From Bolinopsis microptera (Eukaryota > Ctenophora > Tentaculata > Lobata > Bolinopsidae), in assembly GCF_026151205.1 (NCBI RefSeq), contig NC_087081.1:15922837-15986836 (forward strand): a stretch of DNA of 64,000 bases, read 5' to 3'. How positions within the stretch are numbered: position 1 is the stretch's first letter; every line of letters starts with the position of its first letter. Positions 12,326-24,475 of this stretch are shown piece after piece. The notes under the pieces were generated by a model. The model was not told the origin of the DNA and made no database searches. It saw nothing but the letters and a program-made list of their open reading frames with translations. The position numbers and the translations under genes were made by a program.

Positions 12326-13085
12326 TTCTTAGAAACTAGAGATTGTCGAGCAGATAATTTTTGTCGTAAAACTTTCCAGCTTGGGATTAATACTATAATA
12401 GAATTTTATTAGCACTCCCACAATCTGTTAGTCTATTTCAACATATTTTTAAAAGATTTTACCACAGACACCTTCGCCACCAGTCGTAGCAAACTGTTAA
12501 TTTAAAAAATATAATTACCCGTTGATCAAAATCTGCAGAATTCCCATTTTGCGCCGCGCCCTTGGCCACGTGGTCTGTATCTTTTAGAACAATTGGTTCT
12601 CCCAGTTAATTACACTTTATATATAATGCTTTCTAACGAGAACGTAACCCTCTAAACTTAAAAGCTTTTTCTTGCAATCACAATCAAAACTTGGACCAAT
12701 GGGAAGTCAGCTACTCCGTCACTTGGTTTTTATCCAACCAATGGGAGTGCTCGGACGAGGTCACGGGATAAAATATCCATTAACTATTTTGTCAATCAGA
12801 TATTTATCAATGGATACATTATGATGATAAAATAACTGCCTTCTGTTCTATTATAGAACAAGATTTTAATGCACGATGTCAATTTACAGAAACCCTCAAT
12901 TCGATAAAAGCTTTTAGATTGGTGAGATAAAAAATAAAACGTTATCGGAATATATCTGGCGGTGTGGGTTGTGTGAGTGAGCTGATGTTTCAAGTTAAAC
13001 CTTTCTAACTAAGAAAGATTTTTATGTGCCCAGTTTATTTTCACGTTTCTGGTGAAATTAAAATTTGTATGAAACCTTGATGTCC

Positions 13086-13832
13086 TCATGGTAACTGTAC
13101 TCATGGTAACTGTACTCATGGTTATGTCCTCATGGTAACCGTACTCATGGTAACTGTACTCATGATAACTGTACTCATGGTAACTGTACTCATTGTAACT
13201 GTAGTCATGGTAACTGTAGTCATGGTAACTGTACTCATGGTAACTGTACTCATGGTAACTGTACTCATGGTAACTGTACTCATGGTAACTGTACTCATTG
13301 TAACTGTAGTCATGGTAACTGTAGTCATGGTAACTGTACTCATGGTAACTGTACTCATGGTAACTGTACTCATGGTAACTGTACTCATGGTAACTGTACT
13401 CATGGTAACTGTACTCATTGTAACTGTAGTCATGGTAACTGTACTCATGGTAACTGTACTCATGGTAACTGTACTCATGGTAACTGTACTCATGGTAACT
13501 GTACTCATGGTAACTGTAGTCATGGTAACTGTACTCATTGTAACTGTACTCATGGTAACTGTACTCATGGTAACTGTACTCATGGTAACTGTACTCATTG
13601 TAACTGAACTCATGGTAACTGTAGTCATGGCAACTGTACTCATGGTAACTGTACTCATGGTAACTATACTCATGGTAACTGTACTCATGGTAACTGTACT
13701 CATGGTAACTGTAGTCATGGTAACTGTACTCATTGTAACTGAACTCATGGTAACTGTACTCATGGTAACTGTACTCATGGTAACTGTACTCATGGTAACT
13801 GTACTCATGGTAACTGTACTCATGGTAACTGT
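13086..13832. repeat. 15-bp minisatellite, about 50 copies
   Basis: Tandem copies of GTAACTGTACTCATG with single-base variants (GTAGTCATG, ATTGTAACTG). Because the unit is 15 bp and lacks stops, both strands stay open for over 230 codons (Val-Thr-Val-Leu-Met and Met-Ser-Thr-Val-Thr repeats). Low complexity and the symmetric openness argue against a gene. Confidence 0.95.
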
Positions 13833-13866
13833 AATATTTTCTGATAAAAACCTGTTCTCAAAATAA

Positions 13867-16173
13867 AAAGTAACACCCTCCCATACCTCAATACCATTTA
13901 TTTGGTTCTGAAACAGACATTTTCCTCATTACTCATTCCTTGTCAGAAACAAGATAACGAAACGCTTCCATGGCGGGAATGCCTGCTTGGTACCTTGCCA
14001 CAACGCTTCAATTGCAGCTGATTACTTACTTATGTTACTTAAATGTGATTACAAACTGTGAAGTATTAAAACTCACATATCTTTGATGCCAGGATACCAA
14101 TTGAATAAATTGTCAAGAACGTAATTTGATAACTCCTTAGGCCAAGTTTCTAGTTGATGCGGGAACCACATTCCTTAGTGCTATATTGCTAAGGTTGGTG
14201 GTGTGACGTGGAAGCAGTGGTGTTCTAAAGGACTCGAGATGGCTCCAAAATCTCACCAGTAATATGGGATGGAATTCGAAGTTTTAACATTTATATTTTT
14301 GACTCCATATATATTTGTCAATGATCTAGTTTCCAGTTTAATTACATAATCAATTTAGCCACTGAACGTTCCGACTGCTGACCAATTTTTGGTCGCTCAT
14401 GGTGATACGATAACTATTATTAAGTATTGGTTAATTAAATTGATTAAATTCGTGGATTGATTAAAATTCGTGGATTGATTAAAACATCAAAAATCGTTTC
14501 TTGGAACCACCTCAACTTATCATTCCGGATGAAACACAATATTTTTCACGTTTCCTGGTATGATTATATCTAGCAGGGTAAACATAATAATATCTAGGCT
14601 ATGAAGTAGGAGATGACGGCTGACCAAAGTGGAATGTTCCGAGGATAGTGTAAGCAGTATCAGAACATCGGGTGTAAAATGATGCCTCAGATTAGCACAT
14701 TTAAAGTTCACAAAATACGCACTTCACATCGTGACACCCCGAAATGTGAAAAACCATTCTCTTGATGATAACATACTGGAACGCGCGTAAATAAAATTTA
14801 TATGCAGCATGACAATAAATCACCCAGTAAAACTAAAGACGCGCGCGCTCTCCCACGCGCTACGCTTAGCTCGATCGCATGCGATGCGGACGTGACTTGA
14901 CCCTTATACCTGTTATTATAGCTTGTACGTTGAGAAGGTCAGTTGTAAGAGCAAGAAGGCAAAGCACAGTTTACATTTACTTTGCCTCTACCAAACTATG
15001 TATCTAAATAAGAAATCTTAAAATTTGGTCCTTTACATGACACATGTGTCTCTCAACTCGAAGTTGGCGCTGAGAGTGAGAATAGTAGTTCATGGAGAGA
15101 ACAATTCCCGGATCACGGCTATAATAAATAAAGCAGAGGTTGTTTCGTTAGTGGTAAGATTACGAACGTACGTCATGCTTCAAAGCTTGCCTTCCCAGTG
15201 CAATTTGTCACTTCAAGTACTAAAATACTGCTTCTAATCTAAAATGAAGACAGAATGAATTAAGAGCTCCGATCCTTATAATTTACCATTCAGACCAGGT
15301 AATACTCATATAATACATGATCATAGCAAAAATACGGAACATTATTAGTATTGGCGTAGACTCCAGTTCACAAGTTGGGCGCTTATAGTCTAAAGTCTTA
15401 GAGTCCTAATAATAAGGCCACCATGAGTCGGTTTGGAATTAGTAAACTAAGTGTTTGTCAGATATTGATAAATATAACTTACTTTTGAACTAATTAAGCT
15501 TATAGTTGCAGAATGAGGATAAGATTCAAAGGAGCTGTTTCTATAGTTTGTCTAGTACAGATTTGTGGGCTAACTCGGGCAGTTTTAATAGTAGTCAGTT
15601 TAATTTGTGTGGCTTAATGCTTATCATTTGACAACCCTTTAAAATGAACAAATTTAAACAATTTTATAATGGAAACTCAACTGTAAAATATTACCATCAG
15701 TAAATAAATGGAGTCAATGATTCAATTTAAAGTCAAAACATACGATAGGAAATCCGGCCGGAATTTTTCAAACACTCCTACATAAAGAATAGCTAGTTGA
15801 TTTACAAATCAATGTTAAATTTAACCCATCAACAAATAGCTTGCTTGAATAAGTTATAAATTGAAAAGTTAAATATTCAAATAAATAATCAAATTTAATA
15901 AGTTATCTTTTGAAATCTGAATATTAAAATAGAATAAATAATAAATGGCCACTTAGACCTCACCCAAGATCACAAGATAAATTTCAATAGAAACCTAAAT
16001 ATTCAAATATAAGTCAGTTAAATTGTTGGCAATAATAATATTAGACACTCTAGAAATTTAAGCAGTTTTGAATTTCGAAAAGCACGGAAAATTTAGGATA
16101 CAAGTTCAAAATTCACATAAAATACACATTTTAAAGTCAAAGTCTTACAAGCCATTTTGGAACTAAAAAATAT
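13867..16173. other. AT-rich non-coding interval between minisatellite and CCCH gene
   Basis: No exon supported. It contains a GC-richer patch at 14830-14890 (ACGCGCGCGC and CACGCGC words) in otherwise AT-rich DNA. The stretch 15.7-16.2 kb is strongly A/T-rich with AATAAATAATAAAT words. Confidence 0.5.
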
Positions 16174-16179
16174 TTTATT
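16174..16179 (-). terminator. Candidate polyadenylation signal of the CCCH gene
   Basis: On the minus strand AATAAA lies about 130 bp after the stop codon at 16307-16309, within GGAATAAAATATTTTT. Confidence 0.45.
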
Positions 16180-16306
16180 CCTTATTTAAACAGCACAAAC
16201 CCTATAAATAATAAATAATAAATATAAGTATGTAATACTACAAACGATATCATAAAATTACCAATATCACCGACAAAGTCTCTCTTCTGAATAAAGTTTC
16301 TTCCTC

Positions 16307-19300
16307 TTAGTTATTGTAGAGCTGGTGGTTGAACCAGCACGTTTCACCGAACTGACACACTCCTGTCTGACTTAGGTTCCTGTAGGTGGTTATATTTTAA
16401 TAAAAATAACTCAACTGTCAACCTGAGGATTATCAGCGAAAGCTACATATACGAGAAGTTTCCAAAATAACAGATCCTATCGATTTATTGGTGCCAAAAA
16501 ATCACTAATGCAGTACAACAACTAAAGTTTTCATATAATAAAAGTTGTCATATAATAAAAACTACTGTTGTTATAGAAATGACGGTTGTTATAGAAACTA
16601 CGGTTGACATAGTGACGTACCTGCAAGGGATCTTCTTGCGGATCTGTCTCTTTTCGTCCAGGAACAAGTGCTCGTTCCGGTCAATGTTCTCTCGACGTGC
16701 CATCTGCAAGACAAGGATATTTAATTAATTGGTGATAAATTAGACACTCGAAGACAAACCAAAACATGAAACATGCTGGATATATAATATAGCTAAGCAG
16801 CTTCTTTATAGGGTTCAACTTCAATCATTATGGAGTTACGGTTAAGAGTTACGGAGTTCGGAAAACTATTTGTATTTTGTAGGGTTCAACTTCAATCATT
16901 ACGGAGTTACAGTTAAAGTTCGGAAAACTATTTGTATTTTGTAGGGTTCAACTTCAATCATTACGGAGTTACATTTAGGAGTTACGGAGTTCGGAAAACT
17001 AGGATATTTTGACCTAACCTTGTAAACTGTTTCGTTTCCAAAAGGCTCAGATTTGTTAGATTTGTCCAATATCAGTATATCGGTAGCGGGTTTCAAGTCA
17101 CACTCACAGGTATTCAAAGTCAAATAACCAAATAGTGCACGTGCTAGTTACTCACCCCCAAATAGTGCACGTGCTAGTTACTCACCCCCAAATAGTGCAC
17201 GTGCTAGTTACTCACCCCCAAATAGTGCACGTGCTAGTTACTCACCCCCAAATAGTGCACGTGCTAGTTACTCACCCCCAAATAGTGCACGTGCTAGTTA
17301 CTCACCCCCATGTAGTGAGATAGAGAAGCCGGGTCCAGGGAGAATGTGGGGTTGTTTTGATCACAGAATAGCAGTGGTCTCTCTCCGCTGTCGTCCTGAA
17401 AGGAGAAATTTGTCAGCGAAACGATGGAATCGTCTGTGAAGTGCCCCGATTAATTATTAATATAATTTGGGATTATTACGTTCCATATCTAATTATTCGC
17501 TACAGAGACTACATCACATAATCTTTTACCTAACGCATTACGTAGAGTCTGGCTTAATTCTTTATAGTTGGGTCTAATTTTCATTCCCACAGCATAACTA
17601 TGATCATGAAAACGAAGTACAATTAATGTTATGAAAAGGATTTCAGGGACCTTTACCTTAAAAGCAGAGAAACTTTTCCCGCCCTCTATGTACCCACTGT
17701 CGTTTGTAGAAATGCTGGAGTCACTTCCCGTTGGAGAACTTTGACTGTGGAGGTAGGCTGTTAATTTGGTGCTGAGCTTAATAAAACTTTAACCACGTGA
17801 AGTGAATCTTTGGGATTTGTAGAGACAATTCGGCAAAAAATGTTTCTAATTGAGCGGATGGTCTAGCAAGACTTCGACATCAAACTTAACAATGGACTGC
17901 GGCCTGTTTGTGAACGGACGCTACATTTCTCGTTCTACACTTACAAATTCAACTTCAAGGTTGATAGGTAAAAGATAAAAAACACAAATATTCACTTACC
18001 ACTGCTCACAGTTGCACTTTGCAGAGTAAGCATTGGGATAGGAAGGTGGCTGGTTGGTAACAGGACTAGAGTCCTGGAACTGTTCGGCAGAGAGGGGGCT
18101 GGATTGAGTACTGGAATCCACCTGACCTGTCTTTACCGGGATCTGAGGGGTTTGTTCTTAGGAGTGATCTTTATCAGTTATTACTTAATTTCACGAAATA
18201 GGGAAAGGTAAAATGCACCAGTTAAACTAATAGTTAACTTACATTAATTACAAATTATCTGATTTTGGAATAAAGTATCATACGGCGACTATAATTATTT
18301 AAGATAATTTCAATATAAAAATACCTGTGCTGGAGAGTATTGTGGGCTGAATTTAGTCTTAGAGCCAGAGGTAGAGTTTGTCATCCTGCTTTGAGCAACA
18401 TACGGATTCTGGTCCAGTTGTCCTGGAAGAGGGTTCTGTGGAAGAGGGTTCTGTGGAAGAGGATTCTGCTGAGGCGTCCTCTGACCGGTAACCGGTCCAG
18501 TAGGGAGAGTGTAGTAAGGGGTGGGTAAGTGGTAAGCCATGGTGCAAGGGAGCGTTGTCGGGAACGGGTTGAACTGATTTGTGTCAGTTTTGGTACCTGG
18601 TTAAAGCGGTTTATTGTTTTGTTAATCAGTTATGTTCTTTATCGCTGCTGAAATCATCGACGAAGAGAAGACATGATTTTATGCCAAATACCTTCATGCA
18701 TGAATGGTGGCAGATGATGTGCTTTGAACTATTTGCATTTCTCTAACCTAATCAGGTCCATTTATCCACCTGACCTGCTTATGGAGAGGAGTGGTGACGA
18801 CAATAAGTCCGTAAACTATCTCGACATCAACATCTCGATGAATAACTCCGGACACGTCGCCACCAAGCTTTACAACAAACTTGATGACTTCAACTTTCCT
18901 GTGGTCATGTACACCTTTCCTAACAGTAATATTTCCTCTTCTGTTGGTTATAATGTTTTTTACGGTCAGGTCCTTCGTTACTCTTCCATTATCTCTGACC
19001 TTGATTCTTTTCTGTGTTCTACCAACACCATTTATAGGACACTTCTTTCAAGATGTTATAATGACAGACTCCTGAAGAGTAAATTCAGAAAGCTTCTGAA
19101 AGACCGACCTAGTATTCTGTACAAATACAGTATGCTTGATGTCAGCGACATCCTTGACATCACATTTAACGTGAACAGGTGATCACTGACGAGTGATTGC
19201 TAGGGGGTCTTGGCACATTAAACCGGTACAGGTATTAAACCCCCGAAACCGGTGTGCCAAGTCATCTGCTGATGATGTTCACATAACATTATTTCCTCTC

Positions 19301-20971
19301 TCCTTTATTCCTTCCGTCTTTTCTTAAACTTACAGTTCAGTTACTTTATTTCACCAGGTCTACCTAAGGATCAATTATTCTTTGGTGGGGTTTCACTTCT
19401 GGTATTGGCTTCATTCCCGTTCCTTTTCCTTATTCTTTATACTTATTTTTTATATAGTTTAATGAGATTCTAGTATTCTATAATTCAGTGCTGCCGCTCA
19501 CGTAAACCAAGGAAATAAACAAAACACATAAATGACTATTACCTGTGGGAGCTGGCATCTCAAAAGCAGGGTTAGTTCCCGGAGGGTAGACTGAAGCACT
19601 TGTAGTTTGTGGAACAGAGTTAGGGGTGGTAGTGTAGTTGGAAGCAAAAGTAAAGGTTGGAGTGGGTGTAAAGTTTGGCATTTGCTGGGTAGTATAGTTG
19701 GCTTGGGTGCTGCTGTAATTTGGTAGGGTTGGACTCGAGTAGGTTCTGAGAACAGATTTAGGATTGATAAGTTGCTCCTTGAATTAATATATCCGTTGAT
19801 ATATTAATTCAAGAGACAACTCAAAAAGACATTCCTAAAGCTAGGGCAAACACAACAATCGTTAAAAATATTGATCAATTTCAACTCCAAGGGCTAGGAG
19901 TTTGCCTCCCAAAGTTTCACACTTCAAGTCTGATATAGTGTATAAGAAAATGTTTGCTCTCACCGTTGCCTCTGTTGAGGGAAGGGGTTCTGTAGGAGAT
20001 GTGGGGGTAGAGGAGGTAGAGGCGGGAACATCATCAGACTGGGATTTCTGTTGAAGGACAACAAGTTAAAATTATGTTACTGTAAGGGGCTAGAGTGATA
20101 TTCCTATAATACAAATTAAAATGTGGCTCCCAAATCTCAATGTAGCAAGATATGAGTTGAGCGCCTTATACTTATACTTATAGCTCAAGTCGTACGGGTT
20201 CCATTCGGGTTTGATAACAATAATTACAATGCATACTTCTAATACTCACATGTAAGGCATTCGGAGAGGATCAAATCCCTGATTGGACGGAACTGGAGGT
20301 AGAAAAGGTAGGTGGGGTAGAAGACCGTAGTGCTGGTACATATTCTGAAATTGAGATTAGTTGACATAGTTACATATTGATATATGATTTTCTGTTAAGA
20401 AGATATCGTCAATTCTTGAGATGAGCAATTTGAATTATTTCTGTCGGATTTAAACAGATTTAAAATTACAAACCTTGTTGGAGTTCTTGCGGGGGTCGTC
20501 CTTAACGTAAACTAAAATAGATGGTCCTCCACTTTTAGGGAAAGCTGGCTTCTTACGCTGAAAGTTCTAAGATTTATCATCAAAAGCAAAATAGCGTTTT
20601 ACACTTTTACAGTTATATGATCTTCAGATTATAAAATCTATAATTTGCTATTGAAGAGTAAGATGGGTAAGACTCAATTGGCACCACTGACCATCATAGT
20701 GCCAACGAAACACTCATTAGTTATATTTAGAAATCTACAAGGAGAATATAAATCTCCCGATGACTCACATTATAAATAAATTGTTTATTAAATTTATTTA
20801 TTAAATTATTTAAATCATTATTATTATTTTATTATTACATAAATAAAAATTATGTTGTTGCAAACCTGGTCCTTGCGGCGGTTTTTGTAAGCGAATCTCT
20901 CGTCAGCTCCTAGAGGGTACTCCGAGGTACTGGGGTATCTACTGTGAACCATACCCGGGTCAGATCTCGGA
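16307..20971 (-). CDS. CCCH zinc-finger protein with Pro/Gln/Asn-rich body, eleven coding exons, 5' end unresolved
   Basis: Exons in transcript order (minus strand): 20971-20866, 20557-20474 (or from 20566), 20344-20250, 20047-19964, 19745-19543, 18596-18325, 18142-18000, 17744-17657, 17395-17306, 16703-16621, 16379-16307. All boundaries are GT-AG, phases join without error and the frame stays open for 439 codons. The C-terminus CRNLSQTGVCQFGETCWFNH is a perfect C-x8-C-x5-C-x3-H finger, a class that usually binds RNA. The N-terminal exons give a basic block (ERFAYKNRRKDQ, then RKKPAFPKSGGPSILVYV) that I do not recognise. The middle is low complexity with an NPLPQ triplet repeat. A post-transcriptional regulator is plausible inference only. 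The first exon is probably missing; a 26-nt microexon at 21503-21478 fits the phase (FCTRNILA) but is weak. The donor of exon 17395-17306 is multiplied in a 30-bp minisatellite. The intron 18597-19542 holds a retroelement relic. Confidence 0.75.
16806..16995. repeat. Short tandem repeat in a CCCH gene intron
   Basis: Three imperfect copies (about 65-80 bp) of a unit containing GGGTTCAACTTCAATCATT, ACGGAGTTAC and TTCGGAAAACTA, lying in the intron 16704-17305. Confidence 0.85.
17125..17310 (-). repeat. 30-bp minisatellite that repeats a splice donor, six donors
   Basis: On the transcribed (minus) strand each 30-bp unit reads GGGGGTGAGTAACTAG followed by CACGTGCACTATTT. The real exon ends ATGGGG|GTGAGT at 17306. 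Five further identical donors follow at 30-bp steps, the last ending near 17151. The unit is a multiple of three but contains an in-frame TAG directly after GTGAGTAAC, so use of any downstream donor would end the protein before its zinc finger. Confidence 0.95.
18724..19182 (+). pseudogene. Reverse transcriptase C-terminal fragment, Penelope-like or related retroelement
   Basis: A single open stretch of about 150 codons lies in a CCCH-gene intron, antisense to the gene. It contains YLDINISM, LYNKLDDFNF, NSNISSSVGYNVFYGQVLRY and RLLKSKFRKLLKDRPS. This matches by recollection the region after the YxDD box in a family of invertebrate RTs (typically YLDL, KLYDKRDDFNF, YGVxISQLIRYARA). No upstream RT motifs or endonuclease are present, so it is a fragment. 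Assignment to Penelope-like elements is tentative; the RT relationship is more secure than the clade. Confidence 0.55.
19195..19265 (+). repeat. Structured inverted repeat after the RT fragment
   Basis: CTTGGCACA is followed about 45 nt later by TGTGCCAAG. Inside, AACCGG and CCGGT, and GGGGGT and ACCCCC, can also pair. A CTGACGAG lies just before and CCCCCGAAACC inside. This may be the terminal-repeat structure of the retroelement whose RT fragment ends at 19182. Confidence 0.4.
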
Positions 20972-21552
20972 CTGAAATTATCAAATCGTTACGCAGTCTA
21001 TAAAATTACAGTTCGGGAAGAAATTTAGGAGTTGAAGAGATGGAACTGATAGCAGTGGTTCATTGAACAGATTTTCAAGCACTTACACTTTTAGTTCGAT
21101 TATCATTTTATATGTCGTGCTAGTTTTTATAAGTAAGAATGGCGAATAAATTAACCTCAAGTTTAACAAACTAGAAATACGAGAGTAGGAAACTATTGAA
21201 ATAGATTATACGCTCCACAATAATGTTGCAGCATGACAGTCAAGAAAATGTTTTATTATCTGTAAGTGCAAACTATTAGCTTATTAGTGTTTTAATAGAG
21301 CCTTGATGTAAATTAAAAAGATAAGCACAACATCCTTGCGAAGATCAGGCGATATTTACCAAAATTTTATCATTCCCTTTACTTTGAAAATAATAACTTT
21401 CAAAATAAAAGATAACAGATTTCTCAGAATCTGTACCATTCACAGAACACGCCCTGAACGCTACACTGAGCACTTACATTGCTAGGATATTCCGAGTGCA
21501 GAACTTGATATTTGTTTTGGGATGGAAATAGAAATGAAAATGTAGAGTTTAG

Positions 21553-21838
21553 CAGTGGCGTAACGAAAGGCCCTGCTGACCCCGCTGTGCAGGGGGCGCC
21601 GTCTTAGGGGGGCGCCAAATCGTCGTTTGAATGTGGGACAATTTCGAAAACTTAACTAAAGTACTAGCAAAACTGCGCGTTTTGCTCTAGATACACACTT
21701 TTTTAGAGATTTTACCGGCGTATTCTTTAAAATCACCTAATTTGTTCAATTTTAGGGAGGGGCACCAAAAGGGGAGGGGGCGCCAACAGGGGGCGCTTTT
21801 TTCGGCAGGGGGCGCCAACAGGCAACGTTACGCCACTG
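21553..21838. mobile_element. hAT-type MITE with 8-bp target duplication
   Basis: The terminal inverted repeat CAGTGGCGTAACG begins at 21553 and its complement CGTTACGCCACTG ends at 21838. The flanks repeat GAGTTTAG on both sides (21545-21552 and 21839-21846), the 8-bp target duplication typical of hAT. The interior has GGGGGCGCC repeats and no coding capacity. Confidence 0.85.
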
Positions 21839-21846
21839 GAGTTTAG

Positions 21847-24380
21847 ACTGGTTTAGCAATGGACAATTTCCGTTTCCAGGGTACTGTGCTCTGTATCACA
21901 TGATTTCTTTGAATGTATCATTTCATACTTAATTCTTCACTTTAACGCTTATTTGAATGCTGACTAAATCAATGTGAACTTTATTTATGGTAAAAAAGCC
22001 GGTAAAAACTGATAAATTTGTAGAGGACGTTTATAATAGTTGTAAGCATTTAAATTTTTTTTTTAATCTAGACACTTATTTTACTTCGGTGTATTCCAAC
22101 AGCCACAATGTTACACAAGTGCAACCAGCCAATTACAGGAAGCTAATACTTAACTTAGTTCTATTAAAGATAGGAAATAATGTGAAAGTAACCTGTGGGG
22201 AGCAGCTTCAGGAGACATCACACAATTTCTAACTTGGGTTAACTTAGCACACTTGGTGGAGTTGAATTAATTATATTTTGAAACCAATTTGAACGGAATA
22301 AAAGTTAAATGAACTCTGCTCGTGCGGACCATCTTACTCAGGATCAAGCATAGTCACGTGACATTTTCCTGGCTCCTGGTTGGTTGCCTTGTGAGTACGT
22401 ACTTAGTATCTCTCTCCTTTATCACGCCACTTGTCTCACACGCGCTTCTCTGATAGGCCGAGCCAAATCACGTGACAGCGACACACGACAATTTCGTTGG
22501 TTGCCATGGCGCTGGTGCGCGCTGATTGGTTCACAGCGACATGTGACTTGGATACTCTATTCTGGTTGGCCCATCTGTGGCAGGAACGGAGACGCCTGAG
22601 GGGCGTTGGTTTAGTGTTTAGGGCAAGGTTCCTCGCAATATAAAGGAAGATAATTATAAGATAAGGGTTGTTCCAAGTAGCTACTTGAGTACTTGAGTAT
22701 ATGCACGTGGGCGCTTTTCGCTGACCGAGTGATGTAGTTGGTATAACTGCGGATGGAAGATTCTGGAGCGCAAAATTATAGTTCTTAAAATGAGTCCATG
22801 GGAAAGCATATACCTTATCGGACATAATTGTCAGGGACAAGTTTTTCACGGACCAAATTTTTCACGGACATAATCATTCGCGCTCATTACCGCCCAAAAA
22901 TGTCCAAAAAATTGTGCAAATTTTTGGTGATTTTTCAATAAGTGTTTTACTCTTTTTCTGAACTCTAGAATGTGACTGAGGAGTGATTATATTTGTCCTA
23001 GTATTATTAAGAAATCTTGGTCAATATCAAGATATCACTAATCTCGAACTAAAACATTGAAATTATTTTAATGTAAGCTTAGCACTATAATATAAATGTG
23101 ACGATATAACTGTGTGAGATTTGAGAATATGGCACTAAATAGTGTGGCGAGGCTCAACTTTCATTTAGCTAAAAAGAGGAGAAATGTAATTGTAAGCTTA
23201 CTTCATCAAAATCAAATCGAATGAAGTTGGGATTGCAGCTCCACAATATAAATGTCATAACCTGTTTACCTGTCCAAACCCAGGATACATAACATGAATA
23301 CTTTGTTGTAACTTGTATGAAAAGCATTGATAAGTACAATATCGAATCATGCTCATATATTTTGTATTTGCGAAACCTCAAAATTCTTGTTTCTGTCGGT
23401 TGGATAGCCACTATTACAGCACTGTGATTCGTTGTCACATTGACAGTCAAAAGTTGGTAATTGGTATCACAGTTATTTTAGTCCTTATAATAAACTAAGA
23501 ACAAGGAAACATGAATAGGTTTCTGATAGATAAGGTTTACAGTGTAATAATTACTTTTTGTATAATTATACCCGATCTAAAGGAGAATACATAATTAGGT
23601 TTGAGCCAAAGTGCGGGTATCGTGTTTAATGTGTTAAATTAAGGCCACAGTTACGGGCTCGGATATTGAATATGGATGCCGGATGGGCGAGGTAGAAACT
23701 GTAAATGGAACTTGCGGTTTCGGATGCGTTAAAATTCGTGAGTTGTGAATAGAGCCCCGTTCCCGTTAGTAACCGCTTGAAGTCGACGATTCAGAAACGA
23801 ACAGGTTCAGCAACTCGGAATCAGCAACTTCCAAAAACAGCTCCTAAAAGATCGGATTTCACAAGGCTATCGAAAGTGTTTGGTGCTCCTCAACAGTTCG
23901 TGGCTAGGCTGCAAATTTCACTTTAGGCGGAGCTCTCCAACGCTCATACCTTGTCCTGAGTACCTTGTCCAGATTCCCCTATCAGATCATCGGTGCCTTC
24001 CAGTTCCTTTGGATCAGATCAACACCGCCTTTATCCTCTCATAACTTCTAACATGAGGTGCTGACTACTTTAAACGAACCTCGATTGTTACCTTCGCCGG
24101 CCGCAACCCTCTCTTCCACGACACTCAGCTACTTCTTCCTTGTTAATCCAACATCGCTGAGGGCTCGCACCATGGTTTCCATTCTATTATCAAAAATACG
24201 TGTACGAATTATATTGCAATACTTATAGTTGCCACATTTTTGAAAAAAGATATACAATTTTGGCTTATTAAAATTTCGTTGATTTAGAAAAAGGTCTCCA
24301 CAAGGCACAAGTCATAAAGATTTATTTCTTTAGCACCATTTTGAGCTTGCAACACCCTGGCGTAGTGATCGGTCGTTCGT
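21847..24380. other. Intergenic interval, mostly repeats and unassigned sequence
   Basis: It contains one copy of the pogo-related repeat (listed at 22811-23010). A GC-richer patch at 22.32-22.62 kb has GTCACGTGAC-like words, possibly a CpG-type promoter region. No exon with matching splice sites and a recognisable product was found; a first exon of the CCCH gene could lie here. Confidence 0.4.
22811..23010. mobile_element. pogo-related repeat, one end
   Basis: It begins TACCTTATCGGACATAAT, the terminal motif shared with the pogo-like element at 42.1-43 kb, followed by TTTTTCACGGAC words. The interior (CCGCCCAAAAATGTCC through TCTGAACTCTAGAA) is repeated nearly unchanged at about 26910-27010. 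Confidence 0.6.
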
Positions 24381-24382
24381 TT

Positions 24383-24475
24383 TGGTTTGTACGAGTGACC
24401 TCTGAACTGGCGTAAACTAGCAACCTAGCTGATGGCGTAAACTTACTGGCGAGTTAACCAACTGAGCTACCTGCT
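24383..24475 (-). repeat. tRNA-derived SINE-like element
   Basis: On the minus strand GGTAGCTCAGTTGGTTAAC fits a tRNA A box (TRGCnnAGYnGG). About 65 nt later GTACAAACC resembles a B box with one mismatch. The A-B spacing and the missing acceptor stem argue against a working tRNA gene, so a tRNA-derived SINE is more likely. Confidence 0.4.

Larger units (their letters stand above)
7276..12990. other. Long non-coding interval with simple repeats
   Basis: No exon could be supported on either strand. It contains an AT-rich TATATAAT tract (about 7555-7630), C-runs at about 9441-9462 and 9762-9772, the CRE/E-box repeats listed separately, a 30-bp palindrome and a short tandem repeat near 12.1-12.3 kb. 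Small open frames here have no recognisable similarity. The interval lies between the 3' end of the POU gene and the minisatellite at 13.1 kb. Confidence 0.5.

Noticed and set aside
13122-13866. Open frames over 230 codons on both strands (Met-Ser-Thr-Val-Thr and Val-Thr-Val-Leu-Met repeats)
   Set aside because: They arise from a stop-free 15-bp minisatellite; being open on both strands with no flanking exon makes a gene unlikely.
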